Shown in pieces: positions 11,101 through 19,064 of a stretch of 64,000 bases of DNA; positions within the stretch are counted from its first letter, which is position 1; every line of letters begins with the position of its first letter. A program made the position numbers and the translations under genes. This stretch comes from Pedobacter cryoconitis. GTDB taxonomy: Bacteria; Bacteroidota; Bacteroidia; Sphingobacteriales; Sphingobacteriaceae. The notes beneath the pieces are model-generated. The model was not told the origin of the DNA. It saw only the letters and a program-made list of their open reading frames with translations, and did not search any database. The stretch is from the NCBI RefSeq assembly GCF_014200605.1, contig NZ_JACHCE010000004.1, forward strand, positions 323,619-387,618. Reading direction: 5' to 3'.

Positions 11101-11476
11101 GCCGTCAGCAGCGATGTTTTATAATGATCAGCAACCTGATCAGATCTTTTACCAGGGATTGGCCTGGAAAAAACTTGGTGACCATAACAAAGCCACTGAT
11201 ATATTCAATAAACTGGTTGTCTATGGAAACAAGCACCTGAATGACCGGGTTAAGATTGATTACTTTGCTGTTTCACTACCCGATCTGCTAATCTTTGAGG
11301 CCGATTTAGCGCTTAGAAACCGGACACATTGTTATTTTATCAAAGGTTTAGGTCATTTAGGATTAGAAGAAACAGCAGAAGCCAAAACAGCATTAGCAAA
11401 GGTACTGGAACTGGATGCATCACATCAGGGTGCAAAAACACAACTGGACCTGCTAAAAGAAGCCAATGCTTTTTAA
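8141..11476 (+). CDS. DUF5107 domain protein with long TPR region
   Basis: I place the start at the ATG at 8141 (MEQLYVNVWEEQ), giving 1111 residues. A TTG 48 nt upstream is also in frame but adds no recognisable sequence. Residues 1 to about 340 form a DUF5107 domain, a galactose-mutarotase-like beta-sandwich: FLENRYLKIMILPELGGRI, then GPWISGGIEFNWPQHHRP. From about residue 450 to the end there are many TPR-type helical pairs, for example EAYQHFYKATW and KALQFFEKAFSLDPSDARIL. No signal peptide is seen, so it is probably cytoplasmic. It follows the symporter and precedes a GH36 gene. Such proteins occur beside sugar permeases in Bacteroidota, but their biochemical role is not established. A sugar-sensing or sugar-modifying scaffold is my inference. 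Confidence 0.88.
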   Translation: MEQLYVNVWEEQVIIPTYGIGKPEKNPMFFEKRIYQGSSGVVYPNAVVEKIYDEKVDKEYTGLFLENRYLKIMILPELGGRIQMAFDKIKQRHFIYYNQVIKPALVGLTGPWISGGIEFNWPQHHRPSTFDAIDYKIEENTDGSKTVWVNELEQMFHTKGMAGFTLYPDKAYIEIKAKLLNRSALPQTFLWWANPAVKVNDYYQSVFPPDVNAVFDHGKRDVSAFPIATGTYYKVDYAPGTDISMYKNIPVPTSYMAINSAYDFVGGYEHDTAAGLLHVANHHVSPGKKQWTWGHSDFGQAWDRNLTDEDGPYIELMTGMFTDNQPDFSWLMPNEQKEFTQYFMPYRELGVVKNANKDILLAIDKHGDKADLKIYVTSVQENINITLSYQDENLFHAQQTIIPEEVFQQQIKVKESMDADRLLLIITSAQGKELLRYEPAKNRKNEIPEPAKPALEPAEIESNEQLFLTGQHLEQYRHATYSPVPYYEKAIEKDPKDIRSNNALGLWYLRRGMFTKSEAYFRTAIATITQRNPNPYDSEPYYNLALCLSYQDQQEEAYQHFYKATWSKTWKDTGFFAVAQIDMSRGDLELVLEHIQLALDSNANHSKAYVLKAAAYRQQGNFEKAFFVCEQALERDPFNLGAWYEKVLTHQQFQQNDQAKTALAELFKLSRGAAQNFIAYAIDYAAAGLYTEAANFLSHAIHETGTSPLVYYYLGWFANELQQQQEAKQWFLKAAAADSYLCFPNRLEDIRVLLLAIELNPADPKAPYYLGNLFYDKRQYMQAISYWEQSVKLDDTFPTVLRNLGIAYFNKLNKAHKALQFFEKAFSLDPSDARILMELDQLNKRLNDSAGQRLQFLARHGDVADLRDDLYLERITLLNLTGQYQQALDQILSRQFHPWEGGEGKVSGQYIYSLVQLAKELITDAQYEKAIELLEQVQYYPHNLGEGKLFGAQENDIFYWLGCAFEGLKQEENAAVYFRKATVGLDQPSAAMFYNDQQPDQIFYQGLAWKKLGDHNKATDIFNKLVVYGNKHLNDRVKIDYFAVSLPDLLIFEADLALRNRTHCYFIKGLGHLGLEETAEAKTALAKVLELDASHQGAKTQLDLLKEANAF

Positions 11477-11518
11477 GCAGTAACCGCTTTAGTCAAATTA
11501 ACCGCTTTGTAAATTTAA

Positions 11519-13711
11519 ATGACAAAAATGCAGCTTAATCAACTATGTCTGGGCCTGTTGTTACTTACGGGTACACAACTCAAAGCACAGCAAATAAATA
11601 TTCCGATAGAGACCTTTAACAATGCGCTGGTGTTACAAACTGACTCCAGCAGACATCTGAATACAATTTACTTTGGAAAGAAATTGCTTCAGCAGAAGGA
11701 ATATGACCGGATACCAGGTTTGTATAAACAAAGTCCTGATTATACAGGCGAACTGGCTTCTGTTTACACGACATCGGGTTCAAGAAACCTGCTGGAACCT
11801 GCAATTACCGTAACCCATGCGGATGGTAATAACTCACTGGATCTGCGTTATGTAAGTCATGAGCAAACAAGAATAAGCGCTGATGTCACGCTGTTACGCA
11901 TTTTACTTAAAGATCCGGCTTATAATTTTCAGGTGACTTTATTTTATAAAACCTATTTCAGGGATGATGTAATAGAACAGTGGAGTGTAATTACCCATCA
12001 GGAGAAAGGTAATGTTATCCTTTCTAAATATGCTTCTGCAAATCTATATTTAAGAGCCGGCAAATACTGGCTGAACCAGTATCATGGAGACTGGGCTAAA
12101 GAAATGCAGCCCGAACAGACCAGGATTACACATGGCATTAAAACATTAGACAGTAAACTCGGGACACGTACTAATTTATTCCAGCCTTCTGTTTTTATGG
12201 TTTCTTTAGACAAGCCAGCGACCGAAAATGAGGGAACTGTACTGTTTGGCTCTTTAGCCTATAGCGGAAATTTCAGAACTGATTTTGAACTGGATAATCA
12301 GGATAACTTAAAGATTATTTCCGGTATTAATAATTACGCCTCTCCTTATACTTTAAAACCTGCAGAAGAATTTACTACGCCAGCATTCATTTATACCTTG
12401 TCTGCTCATGGTAAAGGTGAAGCCAGCAGAAAATTGCACCGCTGGGCAAGGGATTACAAATTATTGGACGGGAACGGTGAAAGGCTCACTTTACTGAATA
12501 ACTGGGAATCTACTTATTTTGATTTCAATGAAAACAAACTGAAAGAACTGTTAAAGGATACTAAGAAATTAGGCGTGGACCTGTTCTTACTGGATGATGG
12601 ATGGTTTGCCAATAAATATCCGCGGAATGATGACCATACAGGTTTGGGAGACTGGCAGGAGAACAAAACGAAACTTCCAAATGGTATAGCTTCTATTGTT
12701 AAGACAGCCGGGCTTAACCAGGTGAAGTTTGGGATCTGGATTGAACCGGAAATGGTAAGCCCGAAAAGCGAATTGTATGAAAAACATCCGGATTGGGTTG
12801 TGAAACAAAATAAAAGGGAAGAGTATTATTTCAGGAATCAACTGGTACTTGATCTGAGTAATCCTAAGGTACAGGATTTTGTTTATGGGGTAGTGGATGA
12901 TCTTTTCACCAAAAACCCGGAACTTGCTTATATCAAATGGGATTGTAACGCGGTCATTTACAATGCTTATTCTGCTACATTAAAAAACCAGTCTCATTTT
13001 TATATAGCGTATATGCGTGGTTTAAATAAAGTATTGGAAAGAATCCGGGTTAAATATCCAAAGGTTCCGATGATGCTGTGTTCTGGCGGAGGCGGAAGAG
13101 TAGATTATAATGCCCTTCAATATTTTACAGAATACTGGCCAAGTGATAATACCGATCCGCTGGAACGTATTTTTATGCAATGGGAATATTCTTATTTCTA
13201 CCCATCTATCAGCAGTGCCAATCATGTGACAGACTGGGGCAAACAGCCGCTTAAGTTCCGTACTGATGTAGCTATGATGGGGAAGCTGGGTTTTGACATT
13301 GTAATTAGCCATTTAAGTGCGAATGATCTTGAGTTTGGTAAAACGGCTATTGTGAATTACAATGCGGTTAAAGATGTGATCTGGCATGGAGATCAGTACA
13401 GACTGGCAGATCCGCGTGAAGGCAATACGGCTTCAGTACTTTATATGGATACACAGAAAACATCAGGGGTTATCTTTAATTACCTGGTGAATAACAGGTA
13501 TGATGAGGGCAGCAAACTTCCCATTCTTTTAAATGGTTTGGATGCGGCTAAAAAATATACGATTAAAGAGATTAATCTGTATCCGGGTGTGCGTTCCCCA
13601 ATTGATGCCAATCAGGTTTATACGGGTGATTTTCTGATGAAAGTTGGTTTTAATCCTGAGCTGAGAAGCAGTAGAACCAGTGTGGTTTTAAAGATTGATG
13701 CGGTAAACTAA
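11519..13711 (+). CDS. Secreted GH36 alpha-galactosidase
   Basis: This 730-residue protein has an N-terminal signal peptide ending near LKAQQ; an ATG at 11528 is an alternative start. The fold order is that of GH36: an N-terminal beta-sandwich, a catalytic barrel (about 320-640) and a C-terminal beta domain. Diagnostic motifs are FLLDDGWF, FGIWIEPEMVSP, YIKWDCNA with nucleophile Asp475, and LCSGGGGRVDYNALQYF followed by WPSDNTDP with acid/base Asp543. It hydrolyses terminal alpha-1,6-galactosyl residues from raffinose-type sugars or galactomannan side chains, probably in the periplasm. It is the last gene of the locus, and a strong hairpin terminator follows. Confidence 0.95.
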   Translation: MTKMQLNQLCLGLLLLTGTQLKAQQINIPIETFNNALVLQTDSSRHLNTIYFGKKLLQQKEYDRIPGLYKQSPDYTGELASVYTTSGSRNLLEPAITVTHADGNNSLDLRYVSHEQTRISADVTLLRILLKDPAYNFQVTLFYKTYFRDDVIEQWSVITHQEKGNVILSKYASANLYLRAGKYWLNQYHGDWAKEMQPEQTRITHGIKTLDSKLGTRTNLFQPSVFMVSLDKPATENEGTVLFGSLAYSGNFRTDFELDNQDNLKIISGINNYASPYTLKPAEEFTTPAFIYTLSAHGKGEASRKLHRWARDYKLLDGNGERLTLLNNWESTYFDFNENKLKELLKDTKKLGVDLFLLDDGWFANKYPRNDDHTGLGDWQENKTKLPNGIASIVKTAGLNQVKFGIWIEPEMVSPKSELYEKHPDWVVKQNKREEYYFRNQLVLDLSNPKVQDFVYGVVDDLFTKNPELAYIKWDCNAVIYNAYSATLKNQSHFYIAYMRGLNKVLERIRVKYPKVPMMLCSGGGGRVDYNALQYFTEYWPSDNTDPLERIFMQWEYSYFYPSISSANHVTDWGKQPLKFRTDVAMMGKLGFDIVISHLSANDLEFGKTAIVNYNAVKDVIWHGDQYRLADPREGNTASVLYMDTQKTSGVIFNYLVNNRYDEGSKLPILLNGLDAAKKYTIKEINLYPGVRSPIDANQVYTGDFLMKVGFNPELRSSRTSVVLKIDAVN

Positions 13712-13743
13712 AACAGGTTGCAAAGATCTGTTTATTAAATTTT

Positions 13744-13774
13744 TCAAAGATGGCTTAGCCATCTTTGATTTTTT
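13744..13774 (+). terminator. Rho-independent terminator after the GH36 gene
   Basis: An 11-bp perfect stem (TCAAAGATGGC, loop TTA, GCCATCTTTGA) is followed at once by six Ts. It lies 33 nt after the GH36 stop codon and marks the end of the alpha-galactoside operon. Confidence 0.88.
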
Positions 13775-13808
13775 ACAACGCAGGGATGTGATATTTCCCG
13801 GTTGGATT

Positions 13809-14033
13809 TTAAATTATTTCTGCCGCTGGTTCCTGCTCTGGTTTAAGCGAAGATTTCATAAAAGATAGTTGTTCATTCAATAATGTATTATTGTTTGCCA
13901 GGAGTTGATTAGTCATTTCCTGATTTTTAACAATTATATCAATTTTCCAGTACCATAACATTACCTGTCTTAAGACCAGAAATAATAAAACACAGAACCC
14001 TATTACGATTATCACAGTGATTAAATTTTCCAT
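13809..14033 (-). CDS. Small single-pass membrane protein of unknown function
   Basis: This 74-residue ORF encodes one strongly hydrophobic N-terminal helix (residues 4-25, ITVIIVIGFCVLLFLVLRQV). A polar, Asn/Gln/Leu-rich segment likely to form a short coiled coil follows (QEMTNQLLANNNTLLNEQLS), with an acidic tail. The layout (one membrane helix, short cytoplasmic helix) is credible for a real protein. I do not recognise a family. It diverges from the MACPF lipoprotein gene, 325 nt away. Confidence 0.6.
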   Translation of the reverse strand: MENLITVIIVIGFCVLLFLVLRQVMLWYWKIDIIVKNQEMTNQLLANNNTLLNEQLSFMKSSLKPEQEPAAEII

Positions 14034-14358
14034 TATTAAGTTTTATATAGTTTAATTAATACTTGATAACAAAAATATACATATCCGCTATATTTCACTT
14101 ACGGGAAACCGTAAGCAGATATTTTAACCTTCATTCACCAAACAATCACATATCAGAAATAACAAATACGCGCTCAAGCTATATTTACGCCAATTTTAAT
14201 ATAAACAAACATTAAGTTAATATAAAAAATAATATTTAAATTTTATATTAGCTAAAACTATAATAAAAAATCATTTACATCATTAAAAGAGATCTAACAT
14301 ATAGAAAAACAGAATAACTAAGATTAACTAATAACCTACCTTAAAACACTCTTAAAAA
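14034..14358. other. AT-rich divergent intergenic region
   Basis: These 325 nt separate the small membrane-protein gene (minus) from the MACPF lipoprotein gene (plus). The only discrete structure I see is a 7-bp hairpin with a GAAA tetraloop at 14098-14115 (CTTACGG, GAAA, CCGTAAG). The rest is very AT-rich and would hold both promoters. I could not pick out convincing -33/-7 boxes and see no further ORF. Confidence 0.5.
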
Positions 14359-16014
14359 ATGAAAATTTCAACCAAATCATTAATTATTGCCCTTTTTGCA
14401 CTCTCTTCCTGTCACAAGGACGCTCTCAATCCAGGCACAAATTCTAATTCAGAACCCGAACTCTTCAAAGACGTGCAGGTAATATCTGAGCGTTCCGGCA
14501 CTGGCAAAATTATCCTGAGTTCTAAAGAATTAAATCCCGGCAAATCAGCATTAACTATCCCCCTTGCACTTCCAGAACCTTTACAGCCAGAATATTACCT
14601 GGGCAGATCTTATCGTGGTGACGGCAGCATTATCGTAACCCCCGAAAATGTAAGTTTCAAAGTCATAGATATTGAACGGTTGTTACAGGAACATCCGGAT
14701 TATTATACCCCATTGAACGTCGATATCGTTACGGCAACAAGTTCATCCTTTGCTTCATTTGATCGCTATGAGCAAAAAAACAATTCCAATAAGACTATAT
14801 CAGGTGGTTTCAGTGTTAATCTGGGGCTTTTTAGTTTTGGGGCAAAAAACAAATGGACAACTATATTCTCATCATCAGTAGTGAATGAAAGCAATAAAGT
14901 TTTTGGAGAATTGAATGTTGAAGTAAAAGGCTCATCTTATTCCCTATTATCTTCAGAAAATGTACGCAGAAATATCCTGGAGAATTATCTGAGCCCAACT
15001 TTCTTTAGCGAAGTTAATAATAGCTCAAGAGGTGAATTCCTACGTAATTACGGAGCGTTTGTACTGGCAAGATATTATACAGGCGGGAAAGCAACTGCAA
15101 TGTATATTGGAACGGATAATAGAACGACAACAAGCGAAAGCAAAGAAAAAGCAATGGATGGATCTATCAACGCCTCTTTTGGATTTAAAATTAAAAAGGA
15201 TGGTGATGGAAAGATTGGAGGTGACTTTGGCTTTGCAAATGGAAGTGGAGAATCCTCGGCTGAGGCACATAATATTACGCAATTGAATTTATCAATCCAG
15301 ACAATCGGTGGAAATAAAGGATTAGGAGCATTTACAGTCCCTAAAAAAATTGAAGATATTAATATCAATTTGGGAGAATGGGTGAGCTCCCTAAATGACC
15401 GCTCCAAGTATAATCTGATTGGAATAAATGAAGGTGGCCTGAATCCTATCAGTGACTTTGTACTGGAAGAAAATTTCAAGAAATCAATTCAGCAATACCT
15501 AAAGAACCCTGAAACTATACTGAGCCGAAAAGAATTAGTAAAGCCTGTGATATGGATCAGACCTACCTATCCTCCGGGAGATCGCGGAGGAGTGAATACG
15601 GTGTTCTCCATGTTTTTATTTACCCGGTTTGGTGAATTTATCAATATTACGCCAACCGACATGCTGCAACCCAGAAAAGATTTCCCAGCTGAGCTTCATA
15701 AAGCATATGTGGCACGGAAAAAACCCTTTTTTGATGTAACTTATCTAGCTGGCGGGGACTATTTTGTTCCTGAAACCAGTAGTGTACCGGTGGTTTCTCT
15801 CGCTGGAATAGACGAGAATACGATGCGTAAATTTTATCATGACAAGACAAAAACAACTTATCTTTTATATTCGGGAGGTGGAAAGAAATATGCACTTTCT
15901 ATCCATGATGATTATGTACTGGATACCTATGGCATGCGCAACTGGGTTAACAGTATGCCTGCAACAAGCATTTCATTTGCAGAACTTCTGAATTATACCA
16001 TAGTAGGTTTATAA
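14359..16014 (+). CDS. MACPF-domain lipoprotein, candidate pore-forming antibacterial toxin
   Basis: This 551-residue protein has a lipoprotein signal (IIALFALSSC, acylated Cys18, then HKDAL). The region around residues 120-330 has a MACPF layout. The signature-like segment is Y231-G232-A-F-V-x6-G242-G243 (NYGAFVLARYYTGG), matching the family pattern [YW]-G-[TS]-H-[FY]-x6-G-G at the Tyr, Gly and Gly-Gly positions. It is flanked by Ser/Gly/Lys-rich stretches like the MACPF membrane-inserting segments. A separate C-terminal domain of about 170 residues follows. MACPF proteins oligomerise into pores, and in Bacteroidales several secreted MACPF proteins kill related strains. An equivalent role here is inference. 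The gene is monocistronic: a 325-nt gap precedes it and a terminator follows. Confidence 0.72.
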   Translation: MKISTKSLIIALFALSSCHKDALNPGTNSNSEPELFKDVQVISERSGTGKIILSSKELNPGKSALTIPLALPEPLQPEYYLGRSYRGDGSIIVTPENVSFKVIDIERLLQEHPDYYTPLNVDIVTATSSSFASFDRYEQKNNSNKTISGGFSVNLGLFSFGAKNKWTTIFSSSVVNESNKVFGELNVEVKGSSYSLLSSENVRRNILENYLSPTFFSEVNNSSRGEFLRNYGAFVLARYYTGGKATAMYIGTDNRTTTSESKEKAMDGSINASFGFKIKKDGDGKIGGDFGFANGSGESSAEAHNITQLNLSIQTIGGNKGLGAFTVPKKIEDININLGEWVSSLNDRSKYNLIGINEGGLNPISDFVLEENFKKSIQQYLKNPETILSRKELVKPVIWIRPTYPPGDRGGVNTVFSMFLFTRFGEFINITPTDMLQPRKDFPAELHKAYVARKKPFFDVTYLAGGDYFVPETSSVPVVSLAGIDENTMRKFYHDKTKTTYLLYSGGGKKYALSIHDDYVLDTYGMRNWVNSMPATSISFAELLNYTIVGL

Positions 16015-16034
16015 GCCAATCCAGGTTGGTGAAA

Positions 16035-16070
16035 CCAGGGTTAAGGTATCATTACTTAACCCTGGCTTTT
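16035..16070 (+). terminator. Rho-independent terminator after the MACPF gene
   Basis: An 11-bp perfect stem (CCAGGGTTAAG with CTTAACCCTGG, 9-nt loop) is followed by C and four Ts, 20 nt after the stop codon. Confidence 0.8.
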
Positions 16071-16116
16071 ATATATCTTCAACTGATCAATTCATAAATT
16101 TAACGCTTTTGTTTTC

Positions 16117-16467
16117 CTACCAGCGCATTCCCCACTGGTGCAGATCATCGATAACTTTAAGCAGTTCTTCCCCTTTTTTTGTAGTGGTATAAACTATCTG
16201 CTGAGGTACAGTACCTTCAACTGCTGCTTTATCTACTAATCCATCTATCACCAGCTCAGACAATCTTTTACCCAGTATCTGATCAGAAAGAGACGGAAAA
16301 GCTTCTTTTAACAGGCTGAATTGACGTATTCCATGTTTTATACTGTGCAAAACCTGCATCTTCCATCTTGGACTAATGTTTCTTAATATTTCATTTACCT
16401 CACAGGAGCCATAAAGGACGCCAATATTACATGCGTTTGTAGTGCCATTTTTCAATTTACTTGCCAT
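16117..16467 (-). CDS. HxlR-family winged-helix transcriptional regulator
   Basis: This 116-residue protein is a single HxlR domain. It has an N-terminal Cys segment, then ISPRWKMQVLHSIKHGIRQF, the recognition-helix region FPSLSDQILGKRLSELVIDG, and the wing YTTTKKGEELLKVID. HxlR proteins bind DNA as dimers, and several respond to quinones, aldehydes or redox stress through Cys residues; this one has two Cys near the N-terminus. It diverges from the esterase gene across a gap of about 85 nt, so it most likely controls that gene and itself. Confidence 0.92.
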   Translation of the reverse strand: MASKLKNGTTNACNIGVLYGSCEVNEILRNISPRWKMQVLHSIKHGIRQFSLLKEAFPSLSDQILGKRLSELVIDGLVDKAAVEGTVPQQIVYTTTKKGEELLKVIDDLHQWGMRW

Positions 16468-16552
16468 AATTATAGTATCAGATCAGCTCACTTTGGGGTG
16501 AGTTATTGTGATTTTTATCCGCATCAGCTACGTTTGCACAAAAATAATCAAT

Positions 16553-17359
16553 ATGAAAACAAGTATAATTAGATCAATCTCATTTTATCTTATCGTATTA
16601 CTTCTGATAAGTAATACCTTCAATTCTAATGCGCAAAATAAGTCCGGGCAACCTGTTTTTGTACTGGTTCATGGTGCCTGGCATGGTGGCTGGTGCTGGC
16701 AGAAAGTAAGTAAAAAACTTCGTGCTGAAGGTGGCCTTGTTTATACACCTACCCTGAGCGGACTGGGAGAAAATAAAAACATGCTGAATAACCAGATCGA
16801 TCTGAATACCCATATCGAAGATATTGTAAACCTGATTGTAAAGAACAACCTTCATCATGTCATCCTGGTTGGGCATAGCTATGGTGGAGTGGTGATTGCC
16901 GGAGTAGCAGACAGAATTCCGGAGCGATTAGAGAAACTGGTATATCTTGATGCCGTACTGACAGAGAACGGAGAAAGTACATTTTCTGTTAACCCCAAAC
17001 AAAGTCAGGATGACTTTACAAAAAAAGCTATGGATTTTGATAAAGGATTGAGCATCCCTCCCCCTTCAAGCACATGGTTTGGCTTAAAAGACAGTATTAC
17101 AGTGAAATTGACAGATGATAGTTTAACAAGTCAACCCTATAAAACATTTACTCAGCCATTAGTCTTAAAACATCCTTATGGCAATCACCTGCCTCTCATA
17201 TATATTGCCTGTACAGATCCGGAGCTACCAGTTCTTAAACAGTTTGCAAGGAGAACCAAAAAGAACAAAATGTGGAAATATTATGAACTTAAAACTGGCC
17301 ATGATGCAATGATCAGCATGCCAAATGAACTTACAGCACTGTTATCATCGTTCAAATAA
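16553..17359 (+). CDS. Exported alpha/beta-hydrolase (esterase-like)
   Basis: I place the start at the ATG at 16553 (MKTSIIRSISFYLIV), which begins a clear signal peptide; an upstream in-frame start adds 15 unrelated residues. The mature protein is one alpha/beta-hydrolase domain. It has the oxyanion segment VHGAWHGGWCW, the nucleophile elbow GHSYGG, and a late TGHDAMISMP holding the catalytic His. The pattern resembles the plant methylesterase/hydroxynitrile-lyase-like group and related bacterial esterases. The substrate is unknown. The gene diverges from the HxlR regulator gene. Confidence 0.87.
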   Translation: MKTSIIRSISFYLIVLLLISNTFNSNAQNKSGQPVFVLVHGAWHGGWCWQKVSKKLRAEGGLVYTPTLSGLGENKNMLNNQIDLNTHIEDIVNLIVKNNLHHVILVGHSYGGVVIAGVADRIPERLEKLVYLDAVLTENGESTFSVNPKQSQDDFTKKAMDFDKGLSIPPPSSTWFGLKDSITVKLTDDSLTSQPYKTFTQPLVLKHPYGNHLPLIYIACTDPELPVLKQFARRTKKNKMWKYYELKTGHDAMISMPNELTALLSSFK

Positions 17360-17370
17360 TTTCCGCAAGC

Positions 17371-17508
17371 ATTAACCAGCATCTGCTTACTAATGGCAGG
17401 AATATTACGCTGCAAAGAACTAAAACGGTTACAATTACGGCTAATAGCATAAATAATCAATACTTTCCATTTACCACCAACCTTATTTAAAAAGTGCGTA
17501 ACACCACA
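17371..17508 (-). pseudogene. Remnant of a second HxlR-family regulator
   Basis: On the minus strand, about 45 codons read CGVTHFLNKVGGKWKVLIIY, then AISRNCNRFSSLQRNIPAI and SKQMLVN. This matches the start of an HxlR domain through the recognition helix. An in-frame stop lies just upstream of the Cys codon, no start codon is present, and similarity ends at about 17371 where the esterase gene ends. It is a truncated relic, distinct from the intact HxlR gene at 16117-16467. Confidence 0.75.
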
Positions 17509-17551
17509 TTACAGTTTAAGGCTTAATATTAATTAACTTTTCACAAGAAGC

Positions 17552-17582
17552 TTAGATGAAAAGAACAGTTCTTTTCATCTAA
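17552..17582 (-). terminator. Hairpin terminator overlapping the AraC stop codon
   Basis: A 14-bp perfect stem (TTAGATGAAAAGAA, loop CAG, TTCTTTTCATCTAA) overlaps the stop codon of the AraC gene. Its symmetry would let it act in both directions. Confidence 0.65.
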
Positions 17583-18418
17583 CCATGATCGTCCAGTAAA
17601 GATGAAGGAGATTGACCAAACTCTTTTATAAATGAGGCAGAAAAATGGGAGAAATTGTTAAAACCAACTTCCAGATAAATTTCTGAAGGCTTAGCATGCT
17701 TAAGAGATATTAAATCATATGCTTCTTTTAATCTTTGTTTCATTACCCATCGACTAGGAGTTTCATTAAACAGACTCTTAAAATCTCTTTTAAAAGTGGT
17801 TAAGCTTCGGCCCGTATAGTTTGCAAATTCATTCAGCGAAAGATTTGATTTAAAATATTTGAGCATAAAACTTTCCAGATCAATTTTCCAGGGATCTTCA
17901 AAATCAAACAGCATGTCACCAAATTCAGGCCTGACCTTCAGTAATGCTAAAACAGCCTCATTAAGTTTATTGATCATCAACTTTTCAGTTGGGTGCGTAT
18001 TACTATCGAAATACTGCTCCAAAGACAGAAATAAACCATTAAGGAATGGGTGTTTAGGCAGAATCTCATGTGTCAGATTTCTATTCTTTTCTATATGACC
18101 GGCTAATGAAATTCTATTTTGTGCGACAAAAGATTTTAAAAATGCAGGTCTTAGTTCTAGAAAAATCCCTTTAAAAAGACCATCTTTTTTAGCTAGTCGT
18201 TTAGTTACTCTGGGTAAGTGGTTTCTGCGCAGTAGAAATGCATCCCCCTTTTTAAAGATAATCCGTTTATCTTTTATATCCATCACCAGTTCCCCATCAA
18301 TAAGATAAACTAAAGTATGATTTGGAATTTTTTCTTCACATATATTGCTATTCCGGATGATACATCCATAAAAAACATCCATAAAATTATAGACCAGAAT
18401 ATCAATCTTCGATTCCAT
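17579..18418 (-). CDS. AraC-family transcriptional regulator
   Basis: This 279-residue protein has an N-terminal cupin-like sensing region (LVYLIDGELVMDIKDKR, then GDAFLLRRNHLPRV). Its C-terminal AraC DNA-binding domain runs from about residue 175, with two helix-turn-helix units: FANYTGRSLTTFKRDFKSLF and YLEVGFNNFSHFSASFIKEF, then GQSPSSL. It lies 10 nt downstream of the SnoaL-like gene, so the two probably form an operon. A local regulator is likely, but its ligand is unknown. Confidence 0.92.
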   Translation of the reverse strand: MESKIDILVYNFMDVFYGCIIRNSNICEEKIPNHTLVYLIDGELVMDIKDKRIIFKKGDAFLLRRNHLPRVTKRLAKKDGLFKGIFLELRPAFLKSFVAQNRISLAGHIEKNRNLTHEILPKHPFLNGLFLSLEQYFDSNTHPTEKLMINKLNEAVLALLKVRPEFGDMLFDFEDPWKIDLESFMLKYFKSNLSLNEFANYTGRSLTTFKRDFKSLFNETPSRWVMKQRLKEAYDLISLKHAKPSEIYLEVGFNNFSHFSASFIKEFGQSPSSLLDDHG

Positions 18419-18428
18419 AGGTTAAGCT

Positions 18429-18995
18429 CTATTTGACTTTAACATTTTTCTCATATTCCTGGTCTATTAAACCAGAATTACCTTCTTGAAAAGTTGGCTC
18501 CATTTTTAACCTTGTCATTACCCAGCCATTTCCTTTTCTACGAAAACTATGTTCGTATCTGATATAGATTGACCATTTTTCTCCAGTTTCTTTTTGTTCA
18601 TGTAAAGCCCTGCCATAACAAACTGAGTTAGCAATATCCCCTTTTACATTCACAATAAAGTTGAAAAACATATGTTGATCTTTAATATTTTTATAGGCAA
18701 CCTTTGCCCAGTTAACAAGATCTGTAGCCTTCATTACCTGCGGAGGCTTTACTTCTCCAAAATCTACAGTGATTTCATCATCCCATAACTTTAATTGTTC
18801 ATCAAACATTCCGAAATCACTATACATTCCTGTCAATGTGATTACACGCTCTATCATCATGATATCGGCGACATCTTCATTTCTCACAATATTACCGTTG
18901 ACTAACTCAATATTTCTATTTTCCATTTTGTCTTGTCCTTTAACGTTTAAACTGGTTATTAATACTGTTAAACTAATATAAAATATTCTTTTCAT
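18429..18995 (-). CDS. Exported SnoaL/NTF2-like protein
   Basis: I start this at the ATG at 18995 (MKRIFYISLTVLITSLNVKG), which opens a signal peptide and gives 188 residues; an in-frame upstream start adds 20 charged residues with no export signal. The mature part resembles the SnoaL-like NTF2 fold: an early helix pair (ADIMMIERVITLTGMYSDFG), then WAKVAYKNIKDQHMFFNFIV and the strand IYIRYEHSFRRKGNGWVMTR. NTF2-like proteins often bind or isomerise small hydrophobic molecules. The function here is unknown. It is followed after 10 nt by the AraC gene. Confidence 0.75.
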   Translation of the reverse strand: MKRIFYISLTVLITSLNVKGQDKMENRNIELVNGNIVRNEDVADIMMIERVITLTGMYSDFGMFDEQLKLWDDEITVDFGEVKPPQVMKATDLVNWAKVAYKNIKDQHMFFNFIVNVKGDIANSVCYGRALHEQKETGEKWSIYIRYEHSFRRKGNGWVMTRLKMEPTFQEGNSGLIDQEYEKNVKVK

Positions 18996-19064
18996 TTTTT
19001 TTTTAAGTGAACAGGTCCTCCTCAGAACTATAAGTTTAGAAAGTAAATGTTTCACATAACAAAA

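Noticed and set aside
15075..15479. 134-codon minus-strand ORF inside the MACPF gene
   Set aside because: It is antisense to the MACPF-signature region and has no recognisable features.
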